From assembly GCF_024807945.1 (NCBI RefSeq), contig NZ_JANUFD010000004.1, positions 186,001-250,000 on the forward strand: DNA of 64,000 bases, read 5' to 3'. Below the pieces are notes generated by a model, which made no database searches, had not been told where the DNA came from, and saw only the letters and a list, made by a program, of their open reading frames with translations. Within the stretch, counting starts at the first letter, position 1, and each line of letters starts with the position of its first letter. A program made the translations under genes and the position numbers. Source of the stretch: Pseudomonas sp. JUb42. GTDB taxonomy: Bacteria; Pseudomonadota; Gammaproteobacteria; Pseudomonadales; Pseudomonadaceae. Of the stretch, positions 1-7,643 are shown piece by piece.

Positions 1-436
1 GGTCGACACCGGAGATATGAGAGTAAAGATCACGATGCAGGTTCAAGCCCTGCATTGCCAACTGATACTGCTCGTTAGCCAACACCTGCTCGGCGGGAAT
101 GATCCCGGCCTTGATGATGCGTTGGTCGTGATACAGGTCGGCGAGAAACATGTTCAGCGCCTTGACGCGCTGGATGCAGCCTCGTTCGACGATCCGCCAT
201 TCGCTGGCGGGGATGCTGCGCGGGATCGTGTCAAAGGGGATCAGGCGCTCGGTGCCCTGTTCGTCACCATAGAGCGTGAACGTGATCCCGGCGCGGTGGA
301 ACAGCAAGTCGGCTTCACGCCGGCGTTGAGCCAGCAATTCAGGAGGCGTGTCACCCAGCCAGCGGGCGAACTCCCGATAATGCGGACGGACCAGGCCGCC
401 TGCATCGTACATCTCATCATAAAAGGTGCGGATCAT
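1..436 (-). CDS. Circularly permuted ATP-grasp protein, N-terminal fragment (cut by window edge)
   Basis: Only the first 145 codons are present; the gene runs off the left edge. It starts at ATG 436 with AAGGAG six bases upstream. The translation begins MIRTFYDEMYDAGGLVRPHY and contains ERGCIQRVKALNMFLADLYH, which I recognise as the start of the circularly permuted ATP-grasp family (DUF404/DUF407), usually about 470 residues. Members are typically encoded beside an alpha-E domain protein and a transglutaminase-like protein and are thought to make peptide-type bonds; the substrate is not established. The ATP-binding part lies outside the window, so the call rests on the N-terminal signature. 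Confidence 0.8.
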   Translation of the reverse strand, partial: MIRTFYDEMYDAGGLVRPHYREFARWLGDTPPELLAQRRREADLLFHRAGITFTLYGDEQGTERLIPFDTIPRSIPASEWRIVERGCIQRVKALNMFLADLYHDQRIIKAGIIPAEQVLANEQYQLAMQGLNLHRDLYSHISGVD

Positions 437-659
437 GCCGTACTCCTTGTCACCACGGACACCAAGAGCCTTCGCAAGGCCCGTGCCATCGGCATAAACG
501 CTTATTTATCAATTGGTTAGATATAAAACAAACGAACAACGCACCATTCCTGTGCAATATCCGCCCTCACCAATTCTCCTACGCTTCATTCGGAAGCGTT
601 CTTCATCATGAAATCTATCACCAGCATAGCCAGAGTTGATTTCCCGAGGAGACATTTGT

Positions 660-802
660 TTCCGGATAATCCCCGGCAACCGAGCAAACACGAGTGTCAG
701 CCGCAGCCACGCGAAGATTTTTCGAAAAGACAACAGCGTTTGCGATGACCGGATTTATTATTGGACTTCCCTTTGGGCCACTCTCTTGAGTGGCTTTTTT
801 TT
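660..802 (+). ncRNA. Candidate small RNA, unidentified
   Basis: The only direct evidence is a good intrinsic terminator at its right end with no open frame leading into it. A GATAAT box at 665-670 could be a -10 element, which would give a transcript of roughly 125 bases. GGA occurs at several places upstream and within, but not in the regular hairpin-loop pattern of RsmX/Y/Z, so I do not assign it to that family. The 5' end is a guess. Confidence 0.3.
777..802 (+). terminator. Rho-independent terminator
   Basis: Perfect 7-bp stem GCCACTC/GAGTGGC (777-783 with 788-794), loop TCTT, followed by eight T. It has no protein-coding gene upstream on the same strand. Confidence 0.8.
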
Positions 803-825
803 GCGCACGACATTTCAAAACAATA

Positions 826-855
826 AAAAAACGGCCAGCCCTGTGAGGGGCTGAC
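826..855 (-). terminator. Terminator of the RraB-like gene
   Basis: On the minus strand a stem of about 10 bp (CGGTCAGCCCC paired with GGGCTGGCCG) is followed by a seven-base U tract. It lies just downstream of the RraB-like coding region ending at 864. Confidence 0.75.
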
Positions 856-863
856 CGCCGCTT

Positions 864-1235
864 TTAACACGAGTAACGCGGAGTCATATTTGCAAGGCGT
901 TGCTCAGCTGACACTTCCTGGACCACTCCCCAGCCCTCCACCTCGCCATCGAGCGGGGTGATGACCATCTGGAAGTCCTGTTCGAAATCCCCAATGCCAT
1001 CGTAGGTGGCATGCATGACTTTACTCAGCTGCATATGCCATGCGCCGTCATCACCGGGGTTGATCTGGGTATTCAAGGATTCTCCACGAAACTGCTCTGC
1101 TGCCTGCCGGGCCCGCTCCTCATTCGGGAAAGTGGCATAGAACTCGATGGGATGGATACGTGCGAAATCGAAACCGCTCTCTTTCATGCGGCGCAGTACG
1201 TGACCGCTGATGTCATCTTGATAGGCTGTGCTCAT
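864..1235 (-). CDS. RraB-family protein (ribonuclease E inhibitor B-like)
   Basis: A 123-residue soluble protein. The pattern of a hydrophobic strand with FYATFPNEERARQAAEQF, then WHMQLSKVMHATYDGIGDFE, and acidic residues near the C terminus fits the RraB ferredoxin-like fold (pfam RraB). In E. coli RraB binds RNase E and alters degradosome composition; many Pseudomonas members of this family are only known by similarity. The start at 1235 follows AGGAGGACGTTTC in the leader, a strong ribosome-binding site. It is transcribed alone and ends at its own terminator. Inhibition of RNase E is inferred from the family, not visible in the sequence. Confidence 0.7.
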   Translation of the reverse strand: MSTAYQDDISGHVLRRMKESGFDFARIHPIEFYATFPNEERARQAAEQFRGESLNTQINPGDDGAWHMQLSKVMHATYDGIGDFEQDFQMVITPLDGEVEGWGVVQEVSAEQRLANMTPRYSC

Positions 1236-1360
1236 GAAACGTCCTCCTATGCAACGATAGATAGAGTTTCAACGCTCCCGAACGCAACAGATACTCTGCC
1301 GCGAAGGAGTCAAGCATGAAGCGGACAAGCCCGGGCAGTGTGCCCGGCGTAGACATGGAC

Positions 1361-1388
1361 GAGTCCGGCAAAGGAATTGACCGGACTC
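1361..1388. repeat. Inverted repeat
   Basis: GAGTCCGG and CCGGACTC arms separated by 12 bases, downstream of the minus-strand gene ending at 1444. A second GC-rich hairpin (GCCCGGGC..GCCCGG) lies just beside it at about 1328-1348. No U tract follows, so termination is uncertain. Confidence 0.45.
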
Positions 1389-1443
1389 ATTTGCAGAGTA
1401 ACCCCAACTTCGGCGTTCTGCCAATGGGCTTTTTGCTGGTCGT

Positions 1444-1680
1444 TCAGGGCGCTTCGGCGATCGAGATAATCTTGACGCTGTTCTGCTCATCCAACGACTT
1501 GACCGTGGGTTCTGCGGTGCGTCCCTCAAGATCGTTGAGATCCAGTTCCGAGGTCACCGGGTACAGATATTTTCGCAGGATACGGGCAGCCTCCTCCTCG
1601 GTTGGCCGCTGCTCGGCGGGGTGATCGTAATTGCGTTGTTCGCCATCTTTATCCTGATACGAAATGATCCACTGCTTCAT
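1444..1680 (-). CDS. Small conserved hypothetical protein
   Basis: A 78-residue acidic protein starting MKQWIISYQDKDGEQRNYDH, with no membrane segment and no motif I recognise. The start at 1680 is supported by AGGAGAC five bases upstream. The tail (SVKIISIAEAP) looks like a terminal beta strand. It sits between the RraB-like gene and the LTA-synthase-like gene, all on the minus strand but well spaced, so separate transcription is likely. Function unknown. Confidence 0.6.
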   Translation of the reverse strand: MKQWIISYQDKDGEQRNYDHPAEQRPTEEEAARILRKYLYPVTSELDLNDLEGRTAEPTVKSLDEQNSVKIISIAEAP

Positions 1681-1775
1681 GATGTCTCCTCAGCTCGGCC
1701 GGGAAAACGGCTTACCTGATTCGGACATGAGCGCGCGGGCATTCGTTCAAAAAACCACCTGAGCATGCAGGGCTC

Positions 1776-1866
1776 GTGGGAGCCGCCTTGGTGGCGATCG
1801 AGTGCGAAGCGCTCGCAATGACGTCGGTGGCTGATCCACCGTTATCGCCAGCCAGCCGGCTCCCAC
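1776..1866. repeat. REP doublet, family A
   Basis: GTGGGAGCCGCCTTGGTGGCG at the left and its diverged inverse copy CGCCAGCCAGCCGGCTCCCAC at the right form an inverted pair (REPIN) about 90 bp long. A similar element in the opposite orientation is at 15159-15248. Confidence 0.85.
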
Positions 1867-1893
1867 ACAAAAACTCGTTCATCAACTCATTGC

Positions 1894-1922
1894 AAAAAAA
1901 AGGGCGCCATCACTGGCGCCCT
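1894..1922 (-). terminator. Terminator of the LTA-synthase-like gene
   Basis: Stem GGGCGCCA/TGGCGCCC (1902-1909 with 1914-1921) with loop TCAC, read on the minus strand and followed by eight U. Confidence 0.85.
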
Positions 1923-1943
1923 CTCTTGTTCCGAACAAAACCG

Positions 1944-4040
1944 TTACTGGCCCTTGTTCTTGCTCGGCGCTACACCCGCCGTGTTATCAAGCAGGCTCTT
2001 GGTCGCGGTCTGCAGGAAGCTTTCCAGCTTCAGGCGCAATGCGTCCATGTCAGGCACATCCTTGAGTTCTTCGGCGTGCTGATTGCCACCCAGGGTGTAA
2101 GTCAGGACCTTCGGATCCATGCCTTTGGGCTCGATCAGGATACGGTCACCGGTAATCAGGGCGACGGTCTGCTCGCTGCCCGACGGCTTGATCACACCGA
2201 AGCCCTTGTCCCCTTCCGGCAGGTTGAGCAGGTCATGGCCCCAGCACTGGGTACGTGTCTCACCACCCAGACGGCCCATGATGGTCGGCACGATATCGAT
2301 CTGCGTGCCCACGGTGTGGCTGCGCTGGCCGAATTTCTGCTGGATGCCCGGTGCGATGATCAGCATCGGCACGTTGAAGCGGCCCAGATCCATTTCGGTC
2401 AGTTGCGTGTTATTGCCGAAGCCATGGTCGCCGACGATGACGAAGATGGTGTCCTTGAAGTACGGTTCTTTCTTGGCCTTCTCGAAGAACTGGCCCAGCG
2501 CCCAGTCCGAATAACGCATGGCGGTCAGGTGCTCATCCAGCGTCCCCTGCCCCTTGACGCGTTCCACCGGCAGGTTCTCCGGCAAGGCATAAGGCGTGTG
2601 GTTGGACAGGGTCTGCAACAGGGCATAGAACGGCTTGCCGGTTGCTTCGCGAGCCTTCAGTTCCTGGTTGCCACGGTCGAACATGTCCTGGTCGGAAACA
2701 CCCCAGGTCGGATCGGAGAACACCGGATTGACGAAGTCGTTGCGGCCGATGAAGGTGGTCATGCCCTGGTTGCTGAAGAAGCCCGACTGGTTGTCCCAGG
2801 CGAAGTCGCCGTTGTAGACATACACATCGTCATAGTTGCGCGCACTGAGCAGCGCCGGCAGGCCGGACAGCTTGTGGGCGCCTTCCGGGGTCTGCATCAG
2901 GTATTCGAAGCCCGGCAGGTTGGGGAAGCAACCCATGGTGGCGAACATACCCTGGTGGGTATGGGTGCCGTTGGAGAAGAAACGGTCAAACAGCAGGCCT
3001 TCCTGGGAAAGCTTGTCGAAGTACGGCGTGATATTGGTCTTGGCGCCCAGAGCCCCTACCGAGTGACCGGCGAAGCTTTCCATCAGGATCACCACCACGT
3101 TTTTCACGGGTAGCGTATTGGCAGCAGGCGGCGTGAAATCACGGCGAATGGCGGCGATGTCAGAATCGACCAGCTTGTCATTGGCCGTCAGCAGCATATC
3201 GCGCACGGTCTGCTGCGCCAGGGGCTGCGGTACGGTGGCCTTCCAGATATTGTCGCGATCTTCGGATCCCAGGCTTTTTGCCGCTTCGATCAGCGACAAC
3301 GTGCCATTGAGGCCCATCTGGTTGGCGAAATTGGAGTCCGTAGTGTAGGCATCCCCCCAACGCAGCGGAGGACCTTGGCGCAGCGTGCCGCGGGCAGCAA
3401 CGACGGCGATGGCGACGCAGACCAGTAGAATGGCGATGCGTTTGTACCAGGGGGCAACCGAACGATTGCTGTTGGCACCAATGCTGAATTCGCGACGCGG
3501 CCGGGTCATACGGTCAACGCCCTTGAACACCAGGCTCAGCAGCCAGGTCACCAGCGCCCAGGCGATCAGGTAGCGGGCCACCGGGAAGCCGTACCAGAGC
3601 ATGCTCATGACGGTCTTGGGGTCTTCCTTGATGTACTGGAAGACCAGGCCGTTGAGGCGCTGGTGGAATTCACGGTAGAAATCCATTTCCATCAGGCCCA
3701 GGAACAGCGTGATGCTCGCTCCCAGCGTCAGCCAGAAACGGAACAGCCCACGCCAGCGCATGACCCTGGCACTGAGCAGAGCCAGCAGCAACGGCGCGAT
3801 CAGGTAGACCGTCAGGCGCAGGTCGAAACGCAGGCCATTGCCGAACGCCTCGAAAAAGGTCGAAGCCGGGGTCTGACCGATCATTTCCCGGTTGTAGACC
3901 AGCAGCGCCAGCCGCAGCAGGCTGTACATCACCATTAGCACCAGACCGCTGATCAGCGTGTAGGCCAGATGCGATTTGACGGTGGGTTGAAGCGCGCGCG
4001 CGGAGGCGGGCTTATGACTCAGGGCGTCCGTTTGGGCCAT
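1944..4040 (-). CDS. LTA synthase family phosphoglycerol transferase (sulfatase fold), membrane-anchored
   Basis: A 698-residue protein with about five N-terminal membrane helices (residues 25-200) followed by a periplasmic alkaline-phosphatase/sulfatase-type domain. VVVILMESFAGHS near residue 315 supplies the metal-binding Glu, the Thr in NGTHTHQG (359-361) is the expected nucleophile, and VGDHGFGNN carries the metal-binding Asp-His pair. This is the arrangement of LtaS and OpgB-like enzymes, which move phosphoglycerol from phosphatidylglycerol to a polymer or glycan. Gram-negative bacteria lack lipoteichoic acid, so osmoregulated periplasmic glucan or another envelope glycan is the likely acceptor (inference). 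Its neighbour speE matches the P. aeruginosa PA1687-PA1689 order. Confidence 0.85.
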   Translation of the reverse strand: MAQTDALSHKPASARALQPTVKSHLAYTLISGLVLMVMYSLLRLALLVYNREMIGQTPASTFFEAFGNGLRFDLRLTVYLIAPLLLALLSARVMRWRGLFRFWLTLGASITLFLGLMEMDFYREFHQRLNGLVFQYIKEDPKTVMSMLWYGFPVARYLIAWALVTWLLSLVFKGVDRMTRPRREFSIGANSNRSVAPWYKRIAILLVCVAIAVVAARGTLRQGPPLRWGDAYTTDSNFANQMGLNGTLSLIEAAKSLGSEDRDNIWKATVPQPLAQQTVRDMLLTANDKLVDSDIAAIRRDFTPPAANTLPVKNVVVILMESFAGHSVGALGAKTNITPYFDKLSQEGLLFDRFFSNGTHTHQGMFATMGCFPNLPGFEYLMQTPEGAHKLSGLPALLSARNYDDVYVYNGDFAWDNQSGFFSNQGMTTFIGRNDFVNPVFSDPTWGVSDQDMFDRGNQELKAREATGKPFYALLQTLSNHTPYALPENLPVERVKGQGTLDEHLTAMRYSDWALGQFFEKAKKEPYFKDTIFVIVGDHGFGNNTQLTEMDLGRFNVPMLIIAPGIQQKFGQRSHTVGTQIDIVPTIMGRLGGETRTQCWGHDLLNLPEGDKGFGVIKPSGSEQTVALITGDRILIEPKGMDPKVLTYTLGGNQHAEELKDVPDMDALRLKLESFLQTATKSLLDNTAGVAPSKNKGQ

Positions 4041-4406
4041 GTCGTTCTAGGATCCGTTGGATTCAGGTTGAAGTTCAAAATTACCGGTGCAGCCGGTTGC
4101 GACAAGAGAGTCAGCCGCCGATGAGGGGGCAAATGTTACGTCATTGCCCCAGCTTGTGACCGACAGGCAGCACACATGGCGCGCAAGCCTGAAAGCTAAC
4201 GCCTCTCAATGCAAGGGCCTACACCGTTGGCAGGCAAAATTTCATCGAGGATTTTCGAGGCGGCAGAGTGAAAATTCTGTCGTACGCGGGTTGTGGCGTT
4301 GTAACGGAGCATCGACAAAGCCGGAGATTGTGTAAGCAGTTGTGTTCAACACCGCAAAAATGCGCTCGCCCGGGCATTTTCGACTATGCCCGGGCGCTTC
4401 ACATAC
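4041..4406. other. Intergenic stretch without a gene
   Basis: Separates two minus-strand genes. It holds the promoter region of the LTA-synthase-like gene and the speE terminator near 4368-4395. No coding frame or repeat element was recognised. Confidence 0.6.
4355..4395 (-). terminator. Likely terminator of speE
   Basis: Perfect 10-bp stem GCCCGGGCAT/ATGCCCGGGC (4368-4377 with 4386-4395). On the minus strand a short U tract follows after a few bases. Confidence 0.65.
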
Positions 4407-5267
4407 TCAGTCGTTGCTTGGCTTGTTCACAGCCTGGAGCACGTATTGCGGCAGAGCGAAGGCGCCGATATGCACTTCCGGGTTGTAGTAACGGGTGATG
4501 ATGCCGCTGCCAGCGAAGCGCTGGCGCAGGGTGTCCAGGGGCAACTTGCGATAGTCGCTGTTGGTCGCACCCCAGGCGAAGGTCATGGCGCCGCCGATAT
4601 AGGTCGGAATCGCCGCCTGGTAGAAATGCCAGTCGGCAAACAGGCCACGCATGCGCCCGGCCGTGGTCTGCACGCCGCTGAGCTGCATGAACGGCGTACC
4701 GTTCTGGGTCACCAGGATGCCGCCTTCGTTCAGGCAGCGATGGCAGGCCTGATAGAAGTTCTCGGAAAACAGCACTTCGCCCGGACCGATCGGGTCGGTG
4801 GAGTCAGAAATGATGACGTCGAATTTCTCTTCAGTGGTGGCGACAAAGCGCATGCCGTCGTCGATCACCAGGTTCAGACGCGGGTCTTCGAATGCGCCCT
4901 TGGAGTGCTCCGGCAGGAACTCCTTGCACATCTCGACCACAGTGGCGTCGATCTCGACCATGGTGATGTGCTCGACACTGCGATGCTTGGCCACTTCACG
5001 CAGCATGCCGCCGTCGCCGCCACCGATGATCAGCACGCGCTTGGCTGCGCCATGGGCCAGGATCGGCACATGGGTGAGCATCTCGTGGTAGATGAACTCG
5101 TCGGCTTCGGTGGTCTGGATCACGCCGTCCAGCGCCATGACCCGGCCCATGCGCGGGTTCTGGAAGATCACCAGATGCTGGTGTTCGGTACGCACTTCGT
5201 GAAGCATTTTTTCCATGCGAAAACGCTGGCCATAACCTTCGTACAACGTTTCTTGATAATCGCTCAT
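4407..5267 (-). CDS. speE: Polyamine aminopropyltransferase (spermidine synthase)
   Basis: A 286-residue cytoplasmic enzyme transferring the aminopropyl group of decarboxylated S-adenosylmethionine to putrescine, giving spermidine and methylthioadenosine. The fold signature is clear: N-terminal beta domain with [19 protein letters not shown], the nucleotide-binding loop [15 protein letters not shown], the acidic VEIDATVVE, and the catalytic [18 protein letters not shown] segment. The length is normal for the family. The by-product methylthioadenosine is what the mtnC/D/B genes a few kilobases away help recycle, a functional link within the conserved block. It has its own terminator. Confidence 0.96.
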   Translation of the reverse strand: MSDYQETLYEGYGQRFRMEKMLHEVRTEHQHLVIFQNPRMGRVMALDGVIQTTEADEFIYHEMLTHVPILAHGAAKRVLIIGGGDGGMLREVAKHRSVEHITMVEIDATVVEMCKEFLPEHSKGAFEDPRLNLVIDDGMRFVATTEEKFDVIISDSTDPIGPGEVLFSENFYQACHRCLNEGGILVTQNGTPFMQLSGVQTTAGRMRGLFADWHFYQAAIPTYIGGAMTFAWGATNSDYRKLPLDTLRQRFAGSGIITRYYNPEVHIGAFALPQYVLQAVNKPSND

Positions 5268-5405
5268 GGGTTGAGTCCCTTAATGCTGATGGCAGGACGG
5301 TGAGCCGCCCCATAAGAAAGGCGCGCATTCTACGTCGCTAATCATGACAGGTCGAACCTGCGCTCGCTTAGACCGCCTGGAAGATCGGATTTGGAATGAA
5401 ATTCT

Positions 5406-5423
5406 GCAGGAGCTGCCGAAGGC
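5406..5423. repeat. Single REP half, family E
   Basis: GCAGGAGCTGCCGAAGGC matches the left arm of the family E doublet at 47708-47777 but has no inverse partner nearby. Confidence 0.5.
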
Positions 5424-5434
5424 GTATGTTGGCC

Positions 5435-5475
5435 GAAAAAACAAAAACGCCCGACTGCACAGGCAATCAGGCGTT
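5435..5475 (-). terminator. Terminator of the PLDc_N protein gene
   Basis: Imperfect stem ACGCCTGATT/AGTCGGGCGT on the minus strand, followed by a U-rich tract. It lies directly downstream of the small membrane protein gene ending at 5493. Confidence 0.75.
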
Positions 5476-5492
5476 GGTGAAACAGGCAGGCG

Positions 5493-5684
5493 TCAGATCC
5501 GCACATTACCCCGCGGGCCAAGGATCGCCCAGAGGATCAGGCCCAGCACGGGCAAGAGCACAATCAGCAGGACCCAGAGGATTTTCATCCCGGTCTCGGC
5601 GCCACTTTTTAACACGTTGATAATGGCCCAGATATCCAGGGCCAGAATGATCAGTCCAACCAATCCATTAAAGCCGGAACCCAT
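5493..5684 (-). CDS. Small PLDc N-terminal-domain membrane protein
   Basis: A 63-residue protein with two hydrophobic helices (about 5-24 and 35-55) and the PLDc_N-like ending LGLILWAILGPRG. In larger proteins this module precedes phospholipase D domains such as cardiolipin synthase; here it stands alone, which is common in Pseudomonas. The function of stand-alone versions is unknown, and inner-membrane location is inferred from the helices. It matches the position of a small hypothetical near speE in other pseudomonads. Confidence 0.75.
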   Translation of the reverse strand: MGSGFNGLVGLIILALDIWAIINVLKSGAETGMKILWVLLIVLLPVLGLILWAILGPRGNVRI

Positions 5685-5757
5685 GGTAATACTCCAGATG
5701 ATAAGTGCACCTTCCTAGGATAGCTGCACTTCGCAAGGGTTCCGTACTATCAACCAC

Positions 5758-6288
5758 TTAAACGTGAACGGCCACACGCAGAGCTTCCAGGGACGGGGCT
5801 GCGGCAATGCCGACTGCCGCACACAACTCCAGGACCCGGGCCTGATCGTTGCCGTAGACCAGTACGGCCTGCAACTCGTCATCCAGGGGCTGGCTGAGGT
5901 TCATCAGCACGTAGCCGCCCATTTCCTTGTTCATGCTGCCCAACTGAATCTGGATGCGGTTCAGTGCGGTCAACGGCTCGGTCTTGGCCAGTTGCTTGGG
6001 CTTGATATTGAACTCGACGCCCGGGCCGAACGAGGCGACGATCTGGGCGAACAGGTCCATATAGGTGTCGGCCTGGAACAATACCGTCTCGGGCAGACTG
6101 CCGATCACCACCCACTCCCCAAGGGGAATCGGAAAGCTGTCGTCGTAATTGATATCCGGGTTGGCCGCGAGGAACGCCTGCGGATCGGCATAAGCCTGGG
6201 CAGCTTCGTCGGCGATTTGCGCAATTTCTGCGTCGCCCATGCACCCCGAACTGATTTTGCTGATTAATTCGTTGAGTTGGTCTTTCAT
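5758..6288 (-). CDS. Conserved hypothetical protein, soluble
   Basis: From ATG 6288 the product is 176 residues (MKDQLNELISKISSGCMGD...). An upstream in-frame start at 6315 adds nine residues, but MKDQLN begins the helical domain naturally. There is no signal peptide, membrane segment or recognised catalytic motif. Several short beta-type stretches (EWVVIGSLPETVLF, GVEFNIKPKQL, LQAVLVYGNDQ) suggest an alpha/beta fold. It lies just downstream of the ankyrin gene on the same strand (67-base gap), so the two may be co-transcribed. Function not recognised. Confidence 0.6.
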   Translation of the reverse strand: MKDQLNELISKISSGCMGDAEIAQIADEAAQAYADPQAFLAANPDINYDDSFPIPLGEWVVIGSLPETVLFQADTYMDLFAQIVASFGPGVEFNIKPKQLAKTEPLTALNRIQIQLGSMNKEMGGYVLMNLSQPLDDELQAVLVYGNDQARVLELCAAVGIAAAPSLEALRVAVHV

Positions 6289-6354
6289 GGGCGTTCCCGG
6301 TCGGTCAAAAAACAAGGCGCGCAGGATAACGGGAAATCCTGCGCACCTCTATCT

Positions 6355-6888
6355 TCATGCCGATACCAGCTGGCGCAACTGCTCGGCGGTCTCGGCGGCG
6401 CCCATGGCCAGGGCCGCTGCCATGGGTGTCACACCCTTGGCATCAGTGGCACGAGGATCGGCACCCTGCCCGATCAGGTAGTCAACAATGGCCGTGCGAT
6501 TGAACATCGCCGCCATCATCAACGCCGTGCGGCCGTCGAGGGAAGCGCCTTCAACACTGGCACCGCCTTCGACCAGCAGCCTGACCACCTCCAGATCGCC
6601 CTTGAAGGCCGCGCCAGCAATCGGGCTCTGACCATTGTCGTTGCGGATTTCCGGGTCGGCGTGGTGCTTGAGCAAGACCTGCACAGTCTCCTGCTGGCCG
6701 TGATAACTGGCCAGCATCAACAGGGTATCGCCCTTGTGATTGCGCAAGTCAGGGTTCAATCCCTTCTCCAGCAGCTTGTCGAGCAGCTCGGCATTGCCCT
6801 GCCGGGCAAGATCAAACACCTGCTCGGCGAACTCCAGGGCTTCATCGTCGGACATCCGCGTGGACTCGCCGGGCTTTTGCTCTGACAT
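6355..6888 (-). CDS. Ankyrin-repeat protein, cytoplasmic
   Basis: Starts at ATG 6888 (MSEQKPGEST), with AAGGAGTTATCCC in front; the longer open frame upstream has no ribosome-binding site. The 177-residue product has about four ankyrin repeats, with the usual cores GDTLLMLASYHGQQETVQVLL, GQSPIAGAAFKGDLEVVRLL and GRTALMMAAMFNRTAIVDYL. Such proteins bind other proteins; no partner can be named. There is no signal peptide, unlike the periplasmic AnkB type found next to catalase genes. It probably shares a transcript with the hypothetical gene downstream. Confidence 0.85.
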   Translation of the reverse strand: MSEQKPGESTRMSDDEALEFAEQVFDLARQGNAELLDKLLEKGLNPDLRNHKGDTLLMLASYHGQQETVQVLLKHHADPEIRNDNGQSPIAGAAFKGDLEVVRLLVEGGASVEGASLDGRTALMMAAMFNRTAIVDYLIGQGADPRATDAKGVTPMAAALAMGAAETAEQLRQLVSA

Positions 6889-7257
6889 GGGATAACTCCT
6901 TGAACCTGCTGATTTGAATATGTGGCCAGTCTCCCGGAGCGCCCGCGCCAGGGTCAAGCTATGGGCTCGATTACAAAATTTGTCGTGGCCTCGACCACTG
7001 GTCCGACGCATCCTGCTGGCCCGGGATAAAACCCCAGGATGACAGTCTTAAGTCGGTAAACCCTTGCACAATCCCCTCTCCCAAACCGCAAAATGCAGGA
7101 TGCCCGACAGGCATTCATGCAAAATGCACGACACGGTTTTTTTCAAAAAATCATAAGCCATTGATAAATAAAGATTAAATATCATTTCAAATAGTGGCAC
7201 AGAGGCTGCACTAGTCATTCCAAGCTTGTTATCCCATGAGCAATGGAGCCGCTGGAC
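6889..7257. other. Divergent promoter region with a direct repeat
   Basis: Lies between the ankyrin gene (left, minus) and the DUF3509 gene (right, plus). It turns AT-rich from about 7130. GCAAAATGCA occurs twice, at 7088-7097 and 7119-7128, 31 bp apart, which could be a pair of operator half-sites. Confidence 0.5.
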
Positions 7258-7536
7258 ATGACTTTTATCCAAGAAAAATTCGCTTCCGTATTCTCCGAAT
7301 TCGACGTCACTACCCAGGCCCGTCCCGACGGTGGTGTGCTGCTGTCCCTGCGTAACCGCGAAGGCAAGCAGACGCGTCGCTGCATCTCCTACGCCCAATT
7401 GCACACACCGGTGCAACTGGAGTGGGTAATCAGCGCCATTCGCCGCGACCTCGCCGCCCAGGCGAGTGAACTGCCCGCCATTTCCATGCTGCAAAGCCAA
7501 CACCGTTTTGATCTGCCGACATACCACACCCGCTGA
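7258..7536 (+). CDS. DUF3509-type small protein
   Basis: The product is 92 residues from ATG 7258 (MTFIQEKFASVFSEFDVTTQ); an in-frame ATG at 7243 would add five. I prefer 7258 because TGGAG lies eight bases upstream. The segment RPDGGVLLSLRN..G, a conserved arginine and a C-terminal helix IRRDLAAQ resemble the Pseudomonas family DUF3509, whose role is unknown. It is a monocistronic gene with a strong terminator at 7601-7636 and an AT-rich promoter region. Confidence 0.6.
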   Translation: MTFIQEKFASVFSEFDVTTQARPDGGVLLSLRNREGKQTRRCISYAQLHTPVQLEWVISAIRRDLAAQASELPAISMLQSQHRFDLPTYHTR

Positions 7537-7600
7537 TTGCGCGGGCTAGCTGTAGCATCACCTGACTCACGTTTGCTGATTCACTCTCATACCCTTTATT

Positions 7601-7636
7601 GACCGCGATTGCCCCTTGGCTCTCGCGGTCTTTTTT
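7601..7636 (+). terminator. Terminator of the DUF3509 gene
   Basis: Perfect 8-bp stem GACCGCGA/TCGCGGTC (7601-7608 with 7623-7630) followed by six T. Confidence 0.85.
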
Positions 7637-7643
7637 ATTGCCC

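Larger units (their letters stand above)
437..863. other. Gene-free stretch with an orphan + strand terminator
   Basis: No convincing coding sequence on either strand. The right half holds a strong terminator pointing rightward (777-802) with no gene in front of it, and a second terminator on the minus strand (826-855) that ends the next gene. The stretch before the first terminator could be a small RNA (separate entry). Confidence 0.6.

Noticed and set aside
1316..1624. Plus-strand frame of 102 residues with a good AAGGAG leader
   Set aside because: It overlaps the 78-residue minus-strand gene in antisense, and the translation looks random with several rare features. The ribosome-binding-like sequence is probably chance.
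1776..3113. 445-residue plus-strand frame
   Set aside because: Antisense to the LTA-synthase-like gene with its full catalytic motifs, and it starts inside a REP element.
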